A stretch of 64,000 nt of DNA from Pseudomonas entomophila (GTDB taxonomy: Bacteria; Pseudomonadota; Gammaproteobacteria; Pseudomonadales; Pseudomonadaceae), in NCBI RefSeq assembly GCF_029193575.1, contig NZ_JARGCS010000044.1, positions 124,001 through 188,000 of the forward strand. The letters are read 5' to 3'. How positions within the stretch are numbered: the stretch's first letter is position 1; every line of letters starts with the position of its first letter. Below the pieces are notes generated by a model. That model saw only the letters and a program-made list of their open reading frames with translations. It was not told the origin of the DNA and searched no databases. Both the position numbers and the translations under genes were made by a program. Shown one piece after another: positions 1 to 7,852 of this stretch.

Positions 1-682
1 ACTCGACCAGGGTGAAGTGCTCGGCCAGGCGTTGGCGCACGTCGTCGCTGGAGTAGAAGGACTCGCCGCGCTCGTGCTCGCTGATCACGCCCAGGGGCAT
101 CTCCTCGATGAAGGAGATGTCCAGCTCGCGGTCGATGGCGAAGCGCACCAGGTCGACCAATTCGTCGTCGTTGCGGCCCTTGAGCACCACGCAGTTGAGC
201 TTGGTGCGCTGGAACCCGGCGCGGCGCGCGGCGTCGATACCGGCGATCACCTGGGCGAGGTCGCCGGTGCGGGTCAGGGCCTTGAAGCGCGCCGGGTCGA
301 GGCTGTCGAGGCTGATGTTCAGGCGGGTCACGCCGGCGTCGAACAGCGGCTGGGCCAGGCGCCCGAGCTGCGAGCCGTTGCTGGTCAGGCACAGTTCGCG
401 CAGGCCGGGCAGGGCGGCGATGCGCGTGCACAGCTCGACGATGCCCTGGCGCACCAGCGGCTCGCCACCGGTCAGGCGGATCTTGCGGGTGCCGAGGGCG
501 ACGAAGCGTTCGGCGACCTGGTACAGCTCTTCGAGGCTGAGGATCTGCTGGCGCGGCAGGAACTGCATGTCTTCGGCCATGCAGTAGACGCAACGGAAGT
601 CGCAGCGGTCGGTGACCGACATCCGCAGGTAGTCGATTCTTCGGTTGAAACCGTCGATCAGGGCCTGGGTGCTGTGTTCCAC
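1..682 (-). CDS. moaA: GTP 3',8-cyclase MoaA (5' part; C-terminus lies outside the window)
   Basis: Radical-SAM enzyme that converts GTP to 3',8-cyclo-GTP, the first step of molybdenum cofactor synthesis, in the cytoplasm. About 227 residues are visible. The N-terminus carries the radical-SAM cluster motif CDFRCVYC (Cys27, Cys31, Cys34), followed by the LTGGEPL SAM-binding stretch, both diagnostic of MoaA. Family members are about 330 residues, so roughly the last third (including the second, C-terminal Fe-S cluster) is missing because the window ends. The start is a GTG at 682-680, chosen because it places the cluster at the usual distance; no ATG lies in frame upstream and no strong ribosome binding site is seen. 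It diverges from a molybdopterin oxidoreductase, a fitting neighbour for cofactor synthesis. Confidence 0.93.
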   Translation of the reverse strand, partial: MEHSTQALIDGFNRRIDYLRMSVTDRCDFRCVYCMAEDMQFLPRQQILSLEELYQVAERFVALGTRKIRLTGGEPLVRQGIVELCTRIAALPGLRELCLTSNGSQLGRLAQPLFDAGVTRLNISLDSLDPARFKALTRTGDLAQVIAGIDAARRAGFQRTKLNCVVLKGRNDDELVDLVRFAIDRELDISFIEEMPLGVISEHERGESFYSSDDVRQRLAEHFTLVE

Positions 683-764
683 GTTCGCGCTCGGAAGGGT
701 GGGGGAAGGGATAAGGTTCACGCTATAACCTGCGCGCACGGGCGTCAAATTGCTTTGCCCGACT

Positions 765-789
765 GCGTGATAGGTCTGCTCTATCACGC
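765..789. promoter_or_regulatory. 9-bp perfect inverted repeat in the moaA / oxidoreductase divergent region
   Basis: Arms GCGTGATAG (765-773) and CTATCACGC (781-789) are perfect reverse complements around a 7-base spacer. The site sits 83 bp upstream of moaA and about 200 bp upstream of the oxidoreductase. No gene ends here, so a terminator is unlikely and an operator is the simpler reading. It does not resemble the ModE consensus. The regulator is unknown. Confidence 0.5.
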
Positions 790-809
790 CTCCGCGTCCC
801 ACCGTCACG

Positions 810-846
810 CCCCTGTAGGCGCGGGACAAGCCCGTTCCTACAGGGG
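810..846. repeat. REP-like palindrome
   Basis: The outer arms CCCCTGTAGG-type and CCTACAGGGG flank a GCGGGACAAGCCCG core, the typical P. putida REP arrangement. Single copy here, in a divergent intergenic region. Confidence 0.7.
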
Positions 847-985
847 ATGGATACCGCGTCATCGACCGCGCTTATCAGGCTTTCACATCTTTCGATTGGA
901 CGCCCGCGCGCCGCGCTTCTTAGGCTGGAAAAAAGCCGGCCTCACCGAGCCGGCGACTTTTCGATGCCTCGCGAGGACCAAGCGC

Positions 986-3316
986 ATGAGCCAGGACCCA
1001 CACATCAGGGACTACAAAGGCCCCGCCGCCGGCTGGGGCGCGCTCAAGAGCGTGACCAAGAGCTGGCTGGGCAGTGAAAACGCCTTCAAGAACCTGCGGG
1101 CCATGCTCAAGACCAACCAGAACGGTGGTTTCGACTGCCCCGGCTGCGCCTGGGGCGAGTCGCCGGAAAACGACAGGGTCAAGTTCTGCGAGAACGGTGC
1201 CAAGGCGGTCAACTGGGAAGCCACCGGCCGTTCGGTGGGCCCGGCGTTCTTCGCCCAGTACAGCGTCAGCGCCCTGGCCGCGCAGACCGACTACTGGCTT
1301 GAATACCAGGGCCGCCTGACCCACCCGATGCGCTACGACGCCGCCACCGACCACTACGTCGAAACCTCCTGGGACGAGGCCTTCGCCCTTATCGCGCGGC
1401 ACCTCAACGCGCTGGAGTCTCCCGACCAGGCCGAGTTCTACACCTCCGGCCGGGCCAGCAACGAGGCGGCGTTCCTCTACCAACTGTTCGTGCGCGCCTA
1501 CGGCACCAACAACTTCCCCGACTGCTCGAACATGTGCCACGAGGCCAGTGGCGTGGGCATGGCCGAGAGCCTCGGGGTGGGCAAGGGCACCGTGGTGTTC
1601 CATGACCTGGAGCTGGCCGATGCGATCTTCGTCATTGGCCAGAACCCCGGCACCAACCACCCGCGCATGCTCGAACCGCTGCGCGAGGCGGTCAAGCGCG
1701 GGGCCCAGGTGGTGTGCTTCAACCCGCTCAAGGAGCGCGGCCTGGAGCGCTTCCAGCACCCGCAGCACCCGTTCGAGATGCTCAGCAATGGCTCTGAGCC
1801 GACCACCACCGCGTACTTCCGCCCGGCCCTGGGGGGTGACATGGCGGCCCTGCGCGGCATGGCCAAGTTCCTCCTGCAATGGGAACGCGAGGCCCAGGCC
1901 AAGGGCGAGCCCGCCGTGTTCGACCATGCCTTCATCGCCGCCCACACCAGCGGCGTCGACGACTACCTGGCGGTGCTGGACGCCACCGCCTGGGAACACA
2001 TCGTCGAGCAGTCGGGCCTGACCCTGGCCGAGATCGAGCTGGCCGCGCGCATGTACCGCAAGGCCGAGCGCGTGATCATGTGCTGGGCCATGGGCATCAC
2101 CCAGCACCGCCACTCGGTGCCGACGGTGCAGGAGATCGTCAACCTGCAATTGCTGCGCGGCAACGTCGGCAAGCCCGGCGCGGGCCTGTCACCGGTGCGC
2201 GGGCACAGCAACGTGCAGGGCGACCGGACCATGGGCATCGATGAGAAACCCAAGGCGCCGTTGCTCGAGGCGATCGAACGACGTTTCCAGTTCAAGGTGC
2301 CGCGCGAGCATGGGCACAACGCGGTAATGGCGATCCAGGCCATGGAAGCCGGGCGCGCCAAGGTGTTCATCGGCCTGGGCGGCAATTTCGCCCAGGCCAC
2401 GCCGGACACCCCGCGCACCCATGAAGCGCTGCGCAAGTGCGCGCTGACCGTGCAGATCTCCACCAAGCTCAACCGCTCGCACCTGGTGACCGGGGGCGAT
2501 GCGTTGATCCTGCCGTGCCTGGGCCGCACCGAGATCGACCTGCAGGCCGAGGGGCCGCAGGGCGTGACCGTGGAAGACACCTTCAGCATGGTGCACCTCT
2601 CCCACGGCCAACTGCGCCCGCGTTCCCCGCACCTGCGCTCGGAGCCGGCGATCATCGCCGGCATGGCCAAGGCCACCCTGGGCGACCGGCCCATCGACTG
2701 GGCGCATGCGGTGGCCGACTATGCGCGCATACGCGACATGATCGCCGACGTTATCCCTGGTTTTGCCGATTTCAACCAGCGCTTGCAGCACCCGGGCGGC
2801 TTCCACCTGGGCAACAGCGCCGCCGAGCGCAGTTGGCGCACGGCCACCGGCAAGGCGCGCTTCAGCCCCAGCGTGCTGCCTGAGCAGTTGGTCAACGCCC
2901 AGGTGCTGGCGCGAGGCGACAAGCCGGACCTGATCCTGCAGACGATGCGCTCGCACGACCAGTACAACACCACGTTGTATGGCCTGGACGACCGCTACCG
3001 TGGGGTGTTCGGCCTGCGCGAGGTGGTCTTCGTCAATGAGGCGGACATCCGCCGGCTGGGCTTCGCGCCGGGCGAGCACGTGGACCTGGTGTCGCTCTGG
3101 GAGGATGGCCGTGAGCGGCGGGTGTCGGGGTTCCGTTTGGTGGCGTATGACGTGCCCGAGGGGCAGGCGGCGGCCTATTACCCGGAGACCAACCCGCTGG
3201 TGCCACTGGAGAGCTATGGCGAGCGGACCTGGACGCCGACCTCGAAGTTCGTGGCGATTCGGTTGGAGAAGGCCAAGGAGGGGAACCGCATTGCGGCGGC
3301 TGCGGTGTCGCAGTAG
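986..3316 (+). CDS. FdhF/YdeP-type molybdopterin oxidoreductase
   Basis: Large molybdopterin enzyme of 776 residues, close in length to E. coli YdeP (about 760). Such proteins are formate-dehydrogenase-like catalytic subunits whose substrate is mostly unknown; YdeP has been linked to acid resistance. N-terminal cysteines Cys51, Cys54 (CPGC) and Cys68 suit an Fe-S cluster. Cys184 in SNMCHEASG is the likely molybdenum ligand, and GQNPGTNHPRM is a cofactor-binding stretch. No twin-arginine signal is present, so it should be cytoplasmic. The ATG at 986 (MSQDPHIRDYKGPAAGW) was chosen because the much longer open frame upstream only runs antisense to moaA. No fdhD sulfurtransferase gene is seen next to it, although such genes often are neighbours. 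Confidence 0.88.
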   Translation: MSQDPHIRDYKGPAAGWGALKSVTKSWLGSENAFKNLRAMLKTNQNGGFDCPGCAWGESPENDRVKFCENGAKAVNWEATGRSVGPAFFAQYSVSALAAQTDYWLEYQGRLTHPMRYDAATDHYVETSWDEAFALIARHLNALESPDQAEFYTSGRASNEAAFLYQLFVRAYGTNNFPDCSNMCHEASGVGMAESLGVGKGTVVFHDLELADAIFVIGQNPGTNHPRMLEPLREAVKRGAQVVCFNPLKERGLERFQHPQHPFEMLSNGSEPTTTAYFRPALGGDMAALRGMAKFLLQWEREAQAKGEPAVFDHAFIAAHTSGVDDYLAVLDATAWEHIVEQSGLTLAEIELAARMYRKAERVIMCWAMGITQHRHSVPTVQEIVNLQLLRGNVGKPGAGLSPVRGHSNVQGDRTMGIDEKPKAPLLEAIERRFQFKVPREHGHNAVMAIQAMEAGRAKVFIGLGGNFAQATPDTPRTHEALRKCALTVQISTKLNRSHLVTGGDALILPCLGRTEIDLQAEGPQGVTVEDTFSMVHLSHGQLRPRSPHLRSEPAIIAGMAKATLGDRPIDWAHAVADYARIRDMIADVIPGFADFNQRLQHPGGFHLGNSAAERSWRTATGKARFSPSVLPEQLVNAQVLARGDKPDLILQTMRSHDQYNTTLYGLDDRYRGVFGLREVVFVNEADIRRLGFAPGEHVDLVSLWEDGRERRVSGFRLVAYDVPEGQAAAYYPETNPLVPLESYGERTWTPTSKFVAIRLEKAKEGNRIAAAAVSQ

Positions 3317-3356
3317 GTCATCAGGGGCGATGAGGCCGGCATGACCGCCGCAGGGC

Positions 3357-3815
3357 TCAGCGGCGCACCGGAAACGCCGTGGTGTACTTGATCTGCTCCA
3401 TGGCAAAACTGGAAGTGATGTTCGACAACCCCTCGGTGCTGGTGATCAGCTTCTTGTAGAACCGGTCATACGCCGCGATATCACTGACCACCACGCGCAG
3501 CATGTAGTCCCAGTCGCCAGACATGCGATAGAACTCCATCACCTCCTCGAACCCGGTCACTGTCCGCGCGAAATGCTCCAGCCAGGCGCTGTCGTGGCGC
3601 TGGGTCTTGAGTTGGACGAACACACTCAGCCCCAGCCCCAGTCGCTCAGGGTCGAGCAGGGCGACGCGGCCGCGGATGTAGCCGTCCTCTTCCAGGCGCT
3701 TGACCCGCTTCCAGCAGGGCGTGGTGGACAGGTTGACGGCCTCGGCCAGGTCCTTGAGGGAGATCGAGGCATCGCGCTGGAGCAGGGTGAGAATGTGCTG
3801 GTCGAAAGTGTCCAT
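3357..3815 (-). CDS. Lrp/AsnC family transcriptional regulator
   Basis: A 152-residue protein of standard Lrp/AsnC size. The first 60 or so residues form the winged helix-turn-helix (LKDLAEAVNLSTTPCWKRVKRLEEDGYI is the conserved core, read in part), and the rest is the RAM ligand-binding domain that usually senses an amino acid. It is divergent from a trans-sulfuration enzyme gene with a 150-bp gap, so it most likely controls that gene, as MdeR does for methionine gamma-lyase in other P. putida strains and DecR for cysteine desulfidase in enterics. That assignment is inference from position. The ribosome binding site is weak. Confidence 0.92.
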   Translation of the reverse strand: MDTFDQHILTLLQRDASISLKDLAEAVNLSTTPCWKRVKRLEEDGYIRGRVALLDPERLGLGLSVFVQLKTQRHDSAWLEHFARTVTGFEEVMEFYRMSGDWDYMLRVVVSDIAAYDRFYKKLITSTEGLSNITSSFAMEQIKYTTAFPVRR

Positions 3816-3833
3816 GAACCTGGGCGACTGCTA

Positions 3834-3850
3834 GGGGAAAAAGTTTCTCC
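3834..3850. promoter_or_regulatory. Imperfect dyad in the lrp-type / PLP-enzyme divergent region
   Basis: GGGGAAA (3834-3840) and TTTCTCC (3844-3850) pair at six of seven positions around a 3-base centre. It lies 18 bp upstream of the Lrp-type gene, a suitable place for autoregulation. It could also be chance in a short region. Confidence 0.3.
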
Positions 3851-3965
3851 AGAATAGCCCAGACGAGGAATCGTTTTCCACGATCGACGGCGCACGCAGC
3901 CTGGCGTCGCCGGATATGCGATAGTGGCGCCTTTCCATCCGCCACTTCAGTCAATGGACCCGAGC

Positions 3966-5135
3966 ATGTCCGAGAAACCGCGCAATTTCGCCACCCGTAC
4001 CATCCATGCGGGCGAGCAGTCCAGCATCGCCGACAACGCCATCTTCCCGGCCATCGTCACCTCCAGCTCGTTCATCAAGCGCGGCCTGGACGACAACCCC
4101 GAATACGCCTATAGCCGTGTTTCCAACCCCACCCGCCACGCCTACGAGACCTGCGTGGCGGCGCTGGAGGAAGGGGTCGGCGCGGTGGCCTGCGCCTCGG
4201 GCGTGAGCGCAACCGCCACGGTGCTTGAACTGCTGCCCAAGGACGCCCACGTGGTGGTGATGAACGGCGTCTACGGTGGCACCTTCCGCCTGATGGAAGA
4301 CTACCGCGCCGTGACCTCGGGGCTGACCACCACCTACGTCGACCTCAACGACCTGGACGCCGTGGCCGCAGCCATTCGCCCCGATACCAAGATGATCTGG
4401 ATCGAGTCGCCGACCAACCCGCTGCTGCACCTGGTCGACATCAAGCCGCTGTGCGACCTGGCGCGCTCGCGCGGCATCCTCACCTGTATCGACAACACCT
4501 TCTGCTCGCCGTGGAACCAGCAGCCGATCACCCTCGGCGTGGACCTGGTGATGCACTCGGCGAGCAAGTACATCGGCGGCCACTCCGACCTGACCGGCGG
4601 CGTGGTGGTCGCTGGCAACGCCGAGCTGCTGGCGCGCCTGCGCAAGATCAGCATGGCGGTGGGCGCGATCCAGGGCCCGTTCGACTGCTACCTGGCACTG
4701 CGTGGCCTTAAGACCCTCGACGTGCGCATGGAGCGCCAGAGCGCCAACGCCCTGCGCGTGGCGCAGTACCTGGAGCGTCACCCGCAGGTCGAGCAGGTGT
4801 TCTACCCGGGGCTGGAAAGCCACCCGCAGCACGCGCTGTGCAAACGCCAGATGCGCACCGGCGGCGCGGTGGTGGCCGTGCGTGTGAAAGGCGACCGCGC
4901 GGCGGTCAACCGCCTGGTGGAGGCGCTGTCGATCTTCGTGCTGGCCGACTCGCTGGGCGGGGTGGAGAGCATGATCAACCACTCCTGGAGCATGTCGCAC
5001 AATTCCCTGAGCCCGGAGCAGAAGGGCGTGATGGGCATCAGCGAGAACCTGGTGCGGTTGTCGATGGGGATCGAGGATCATCGCGACCTGATCGACGACC
5101 TGGAGACGGGGCTCGCGGCAGCGGCTTGCGCGTAA
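3966..5135 (+). CDS. Cystathionine gamma-synthase/lyase family PLP enzyme
   Basis: PLP-dependent trans-sulfuration enzyme of 389 residues (Cys/Met metabolism PLP family). The PLP lysine is Lys201 in HSASKYIGGHSD, and the conserved YSRVSNPTRHAYE segment near residue 50 carries the Tyr/Arg that bind the cofactor phosphate from the neighbouring subunit. The family covers cystathionine gamma-synthase, cystathionine beta- or gamma-lyase and methionine gamma-lyase, and sequence alone does not settle which this is; it is not close to the classical P. putida MdeA. The start at 3966 (MSEKPRNFATRTIHAGE) matches family N-termini; an in-frame ATG at 3954 is an alternative. The divergent Lrp-type regulator suggests control by an amino acid such as methionine, cysteine or a precursor. 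Confidence 0.9.
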   Translation: MSEKPRNFATRTIHAGEQSSIADNAIFPAIVTSSSFIKRGLDDNPEYAYSRVSNPTRHAYETCVAALEEGVGAVACASGVSATATVLELLPKDAHVVVMNGVYGGTFRLMEDYRAVTSGLTTTYVDLNDLDAVAAAIRPDTKMIWIESPTNPLLHLVDIKPLCDLARSRGILTCIDNTFCSPWNQQPITLGVDLVMHSASKYIGGHSDLTGGVVVAGNAELLARLRKISMAVGAIQGPFDCYLALRGLKTLDVRMERQSANALRVAQYLERHPQVEQVFYPGLESHPQHALCKRQMRTGGAVVAVRVKGDRAAVNRLVEALSIFVLADSLGGVESMINHSWSMSHNSLSPEQKGVMGISENLVRLSMGIEDHRDLIDDLETGLAAAACA

Positions 5136-5143
5136 CGGCGGCG

Positions 5144-5188
5144 GATGTCATCGCGGGTGTGGGCGCGGGCTTGTCCCGCGATGACGTC
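5144..5188. repeat. REP-like palindrome, probable terminator
   Basis: Arms GATGTCATCGCGGG and CCCGCGATGACGTC match at 13 of 14 positions around a REP core. It lies between the PLP-enzyme gene and the convergent ydcH-like gene, so it may end transcription on both strands. Confidence 0.7.
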
Positions 5189-5206
5189 GGTAAGCCAACC
5201 TCGCTA

Positions 5207-5443
5207 TCAAGCCTTGGGCGGATGCACGATCCGCTCGATCTTGTCCTTGAGCAGCAGGCGCTCCTTGCGCAGCCGATTGACCGCCTCGTCGGGGGTGCCA
5301 TTGCCTTCGGCAGCCAGCACTTCCTTGTCCTTGGCGTTGTATTCCTTGTGCAGCTTGTGCAGCGCCTGATCCTGGTCGATCAGTGCCTGGAAGGCATCGG
5401 CAGTGACATGCAGGTCAGCGAGCAAATCATGCGGAACTGGCAT
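5207..5443 (-). CDS. YdcH family (DUF465) small protein
   Basis: A 78-residue charged helical protein. The segment ALHKLHKEYNAKDKEV followed by NRLRKERLLLKDKIERI is the hallmark of the YdcH/DUF465 family, which is predicted to form a short coiled coil and has no firmly assigned function. The ATG at 5443 was chosen because an AGAGGTGAAG ribosome binding site sits just before it; a longer in-frame start upstream would add a low-complexity tail not found in the family. Monocistronic and convergent with the preceding gene. Confidence 0.88.
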   Translation of the reverse strand: MPVPHDLLADLHVTADAFQALIDQDQALHKLHKEYNAKDKEVLAAEGNGTPDEAVNRLRKERLLLKDKIERIVHPPKA

Positions 5444-5562
5444 TTCTTCACCTCTTCTACTGGGCTTGGCGAATGGTGCTGATCCTTGAGGATAGTCGCT
5501 TTGCGCACCCGCGGGGGAGGGCGTAGGCTGTCGCTTTCCTGACACCACCGGACCCCTGCGCC

Positions 5563-5928
5563 ATGCCCCACCTGAACTTGGAATACAGCGACAACCTGCG
5601 TGAGCTCAAGGTCGACGTGCTGCTTTTGCGCCTGAACCACACCCTGCTGGTCAGCGGCCAGTTCGCCGACGAACTGGACATCAAGAGTCGCGCCCAGGCC
5701 TTCGCCCAGTACCGCGTCGGCACCGCCCCCAGTGAACGGGCCTTCGCCCACGTGCGCCTGGCGATCCTCAGCGGCCGTTCGCCGCAAGTGAAGAAGCAGC
5801 TCTCCGACAGCTTGCTCGAGGTGCTGCACGAGGCCATTCCCGCGCAAGCCGGCCTGGACATCCAACTGTGCGTGGAAGTGCTGGACATCGACCGCGAGCC
5901 GTACGCCAAACTTCGCCTGCCGGGCTGA
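5563..5928 (+). CDS. 5-carboxymethyl-2-hydroxymuconate Delta-isomerase family protein (HpaF-like)
   Basis: A 121-residue protein of the CHMI branch of the tautomerase superfamily, which uses the N-terminal proline (Pro2 of the open frame) as catalytic base. The opening MPHLNLEYSDNL matches the family pattern MPHxxxExSDN. E. coli HpaF (126 residues) isomerises an intermediate of homoprotocatechuate degradation. Here no hpa genes are nearby, so the physiological substrate is unknown and the enzyme may be a stand-alone tautomerase. Followed by a clear intrinsic terminator. Divergent from the ydcH-like gene. Confidence 0.87.
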   Translation: MPHLNLEYSDNLRELKVDVLLLRLNHTLLVSGQFADELDIKSRAQAFAQYRVGTAPSERAFAHVRLAILSGRSPQVKKQLSDSLLEVLHEAIPAQAGLDIQLCVEVLDIDREPYAKLRLPG

Positions 5929-5959
5929 ATGGCGGCTGAATGAAACTTAATTAATCATG

Positions 5960-5996
5960 AAAGACGCCAGCCAACCGATTGTTGGCGTCTTTTTCA
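5960..5996 (+). terminator. Intrinsic terminator after the HpaF-like gene
   Basis: The stem AAAGACGCCA (5960-5969) pairs with TGGCGTCTTT (ending at 5992), closely followed by a run of five T. It ends the HpaF-like transcript before eptA. Confidence 0.85.
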
Positions 5997-5997
5997 C
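5983..5997 (+). promoter_or_regulatory. Possible ColR half-site upstream of eptA
   Basis: The 3' half of this 15-base stretch reads TTTTCAC exactly, the conserved part of the ColR binding consensus described for P. putida, preceded by a pyrimidine as required. Two positions in the less constrained 5' half do not match. ColR is known to control phosphoethanolamine transferase genes in Pseudomonas, which is why the match is worth recording. It overlaps the terminator, so the T-run could be all that is being seen. Confidence 0.35.
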
Positions 5998-6089
5998 AAA
6001 ACATTGATGGTACGCTTCGCAGAATTCGGCCAACTTTCCCAGGTGCCTCCCGGCACACCGGCCGATCATCAAACTGTGATGCGAACATC

Positions 6090-7727
6090 ATGCTCAACTT
6101 CAAGAACCTGCGGGCCGAATGGGTCACGCTGCTGGCCAGCCTTTACCTCTTGATCGGCCTCAACGCCTACCTCTGGAAGCACTTGGAGGACGTGGTGCCG
6201 CCCGGCTTGGTAGGGCTCTGGCTATTACTGGCGTTCGCCGTGATGATGCTGTTCGCGTTCAACCTGGTACTCACGCTTATTGCCTTTCGCTATGTACTGA
6301 AACCGGTATTGATGCTCTTGTTCATGAGCGGCGCAGGTGTGGCCTACTTCATGAATCAATATGGCGTGCTGATCGACAGTGGCATGTTCCGCAATGTCGC
6401 TGAAACCAATATCAGTGAAGTGCGCGACCTGCTGTCGTTGAAGTTTGCACTGTATATATCATTGCTCGGTATCTTGCCCTCGCAGCTGGTGTGGAAGGCG
6501 CCCGTCGCCTACCGTACCTGGCACCGTGAACTGTTGGGCAAGCTGGTGGTGAGCGGTGCCTGCGTGGCGGCCGTGGGCTCGGTGGCACTGGTCAACTACC
6601 AGGGGCTGGCTTCGCTGTTTCGCAACCACCATGAGATCCGCCTGATGCTCACCCCGAGCAATATCGTCGGCGCCTCGCTCGGGTACGTCAGCGAGCGCTT
6701 GGGCAGCGCAGCCAGGCCGTTCCAGGCATATGGCGAAGATGCCAGGCGCGACGCGGCCTGGCAGCAGCATGAGCGCAAGTCGCTGACCGTGCTGGTGGTG
6801 GGCGAAAGCGCGCGGGCGGACAACTTCGGCGTGCTCGGCTATGGCCGCGACACCACGCCGCGCTTGTCGAAGGAAGCGGGCCTGCTGGGTTTCACCGACG
6901 TGCACTCCTGCGGCACCGAGACCGCCGTGTCGGTGCCGTGCATGTTCTCCGGCATGCAACGCAAGGACTACGACCCGCGCGTGGCCAGCAGCCGCGAGGG
7001 GTTGCTGGACATCCTCAAGCGGGCCGGGCTCGACGTGCAGTGGCGTGACAACCAGTCCGGCTGCAAGGGCACCTGCGACCGGGTCAAGTACGTCAACCTG
7101 AGCAACCTCAAGGACCCCGCCCTGTGCCCCGATGGCGAATGCCACGACCAGATCCTCCTGCAGAACCTCACCGAACTGCTCGACAACCTCACCCAGGACA
7201 CCGTGCTGGTGCTGCACCAGATGGGCAGCCACGGCCCGGACTACTACAAGCGCTACCCCGAGGGGTACGAGCGTTTCACCCCGGTGTGTCGCAGCAACGC
7301 GCTGAACCAGTGCAGCCAGCAGGACATCGTCAACAGCTACGACAACACCGTGACCTACACCGACGCGCTGCTCGCCACGCTGATCGACACCCTGCGCAGC
7401 CGCCAGGACAAGGTCGACACGGCGATGCTCTACCTTTCCGACCATGGCGAGTCGCTGGGCGAGTACAACCTGTACTTGCATGGCACCCCTTACATGCTGG
7501 CGCCCGACCAGCAGAAACACGTGCCGTTGCTGGCGTGGTTCTCCGACAGTTACCGACAGGATTTCGGCGTCGACACCGAGTGCCTGGGCAAGCTGCGCGA
7601 GGCGCCGTTGAGCCAGGACAACCTGTTCCATTCGATGCTGGGGTTGTTGCAGGTGCGCACCGGGGTGTACCAGCAGTCGCTGGACCTGTTCGCCGGGTGC
7701 CGACCATGGCTGGCGACGAAGAATTGA
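6090..7727 (+). CDS. eptA: Lipid A phosphoethanolamine transferase EptA
   Basis: Inner-membrane enzyme of 545 residues that moves phosphoethanolamine from phosphatidylethanolamine to lipid A, lowering surface charge and polymyxin sensitivity. Five membrane segments occupy about residues 10-170 and the alkaline-phosphatase-like periplasmic domain follows. Glu239 (VVGESARADN) is a metal ligand, Thr278 in CGTETAVSVPCM is the expected phosphoenzyme nucleophile, and LSDHGESLGE carries further metal ligands; paired cysteines fit the disulphides of this family. The ATG at 6090 (MLNFKNLRAEW) fits the family start, although the ribosome binding site is poor. The first 500 bases are visibly less GC-rich than flanking genes. 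It stands alone, without pmrAB-type regulators, between an HpaF-like gene and rnd. Confidence 0.93.
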   Translation: MLNFKNLRAEWVTLLASLYLLIGLNAYLWKHLEDVVPPGLVGLWLLLAFAVMMLFAFNLVLTLIAFRYVLKPVLMLLFMSGAGVAYFMNQYGVLIDSGMFRNVAETNISEVRDLLSLKFALYISLLGILPSQLVWKAPVAYRTWHRELLGKLVVSGACVAAVGSVALVNYQGLASLFRNHHEIRLMLTPSNIVGASLGYVSERLGSAARPFQAYGEDARRDAAWQQHERKSLTVLVVGESARADNFGVLGYGRDTTPRLSKEAGLLGFTDVHSCGTETAVSVPCMFSGMQRKDYDPRVASSREGLLDILKRAGLDVQWRDNQSGCKGTCDRVKYVNLSNLKDPALCPDGECHDQILLQNLTELLDNLTQDTVLVLHQMGSHGPDYYKRYPEGYERFTPVCRSNALNQCSQQDIVNSYDNTVTYTDALLATLIDTLRSRQDKVDTAMLYLSDHGESLGEYNLYLHGTPYMLAPDQQKHVPLLAWFSDSYRQDFGVDTECLGKLREAPLSQDNLFHSMLGLLQVRTGVYQQSLDLFAGCRPWLATKN

Positions 7728-7737
7728 ATGCTGGGGT

Positions 7738-7782
7738 GAAACCCTCGCGGGCTTGCCCGCGACAGGGCCTGTCGGCACACCG
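7738..7782. repeat. REP-like element after eptA
   Basis: Contains the CTCGCGGGCTTGCCCGCGA core with a short hairpin, directly after the eptA stop codon. Confidence 0.6.
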
Positions 7783-7852
7783 CTGATAGCCGGGTTTCAC
7801 CCGCAGTGCCCGCCCCGTATATACTGCGCGCCAATGTTTGTGGGAGAGCCTC

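Larger units (their letters stand above)
683..985. other. Divergent intergenic region (303 bp)
   Basis: This gap separates moaA from the divergent oxidoreductase. It holds the 25-bp inverted repeat at 765-789 and a REP-like hairpin at 810-846, and must contain promoters for both genes. I see no open reading frame that looks real and no convincing riboswitch. Confidence 0.7.

Noticed and set aside
17..985. In-frame N-terminal extension of the molybdopterin oxidoreductase
   Set aside because: The extra 323 codons run antisense through moaA and the divergent promoter. The family N-terminus begins at 986.
683..985. A molybdenum cofactor riboswitch upstream of moaA
   Set aside because: The visible structures are a simple 25-bp inverted repeat and a REP hairpin; I could not trace the multi-stem Moco fold.
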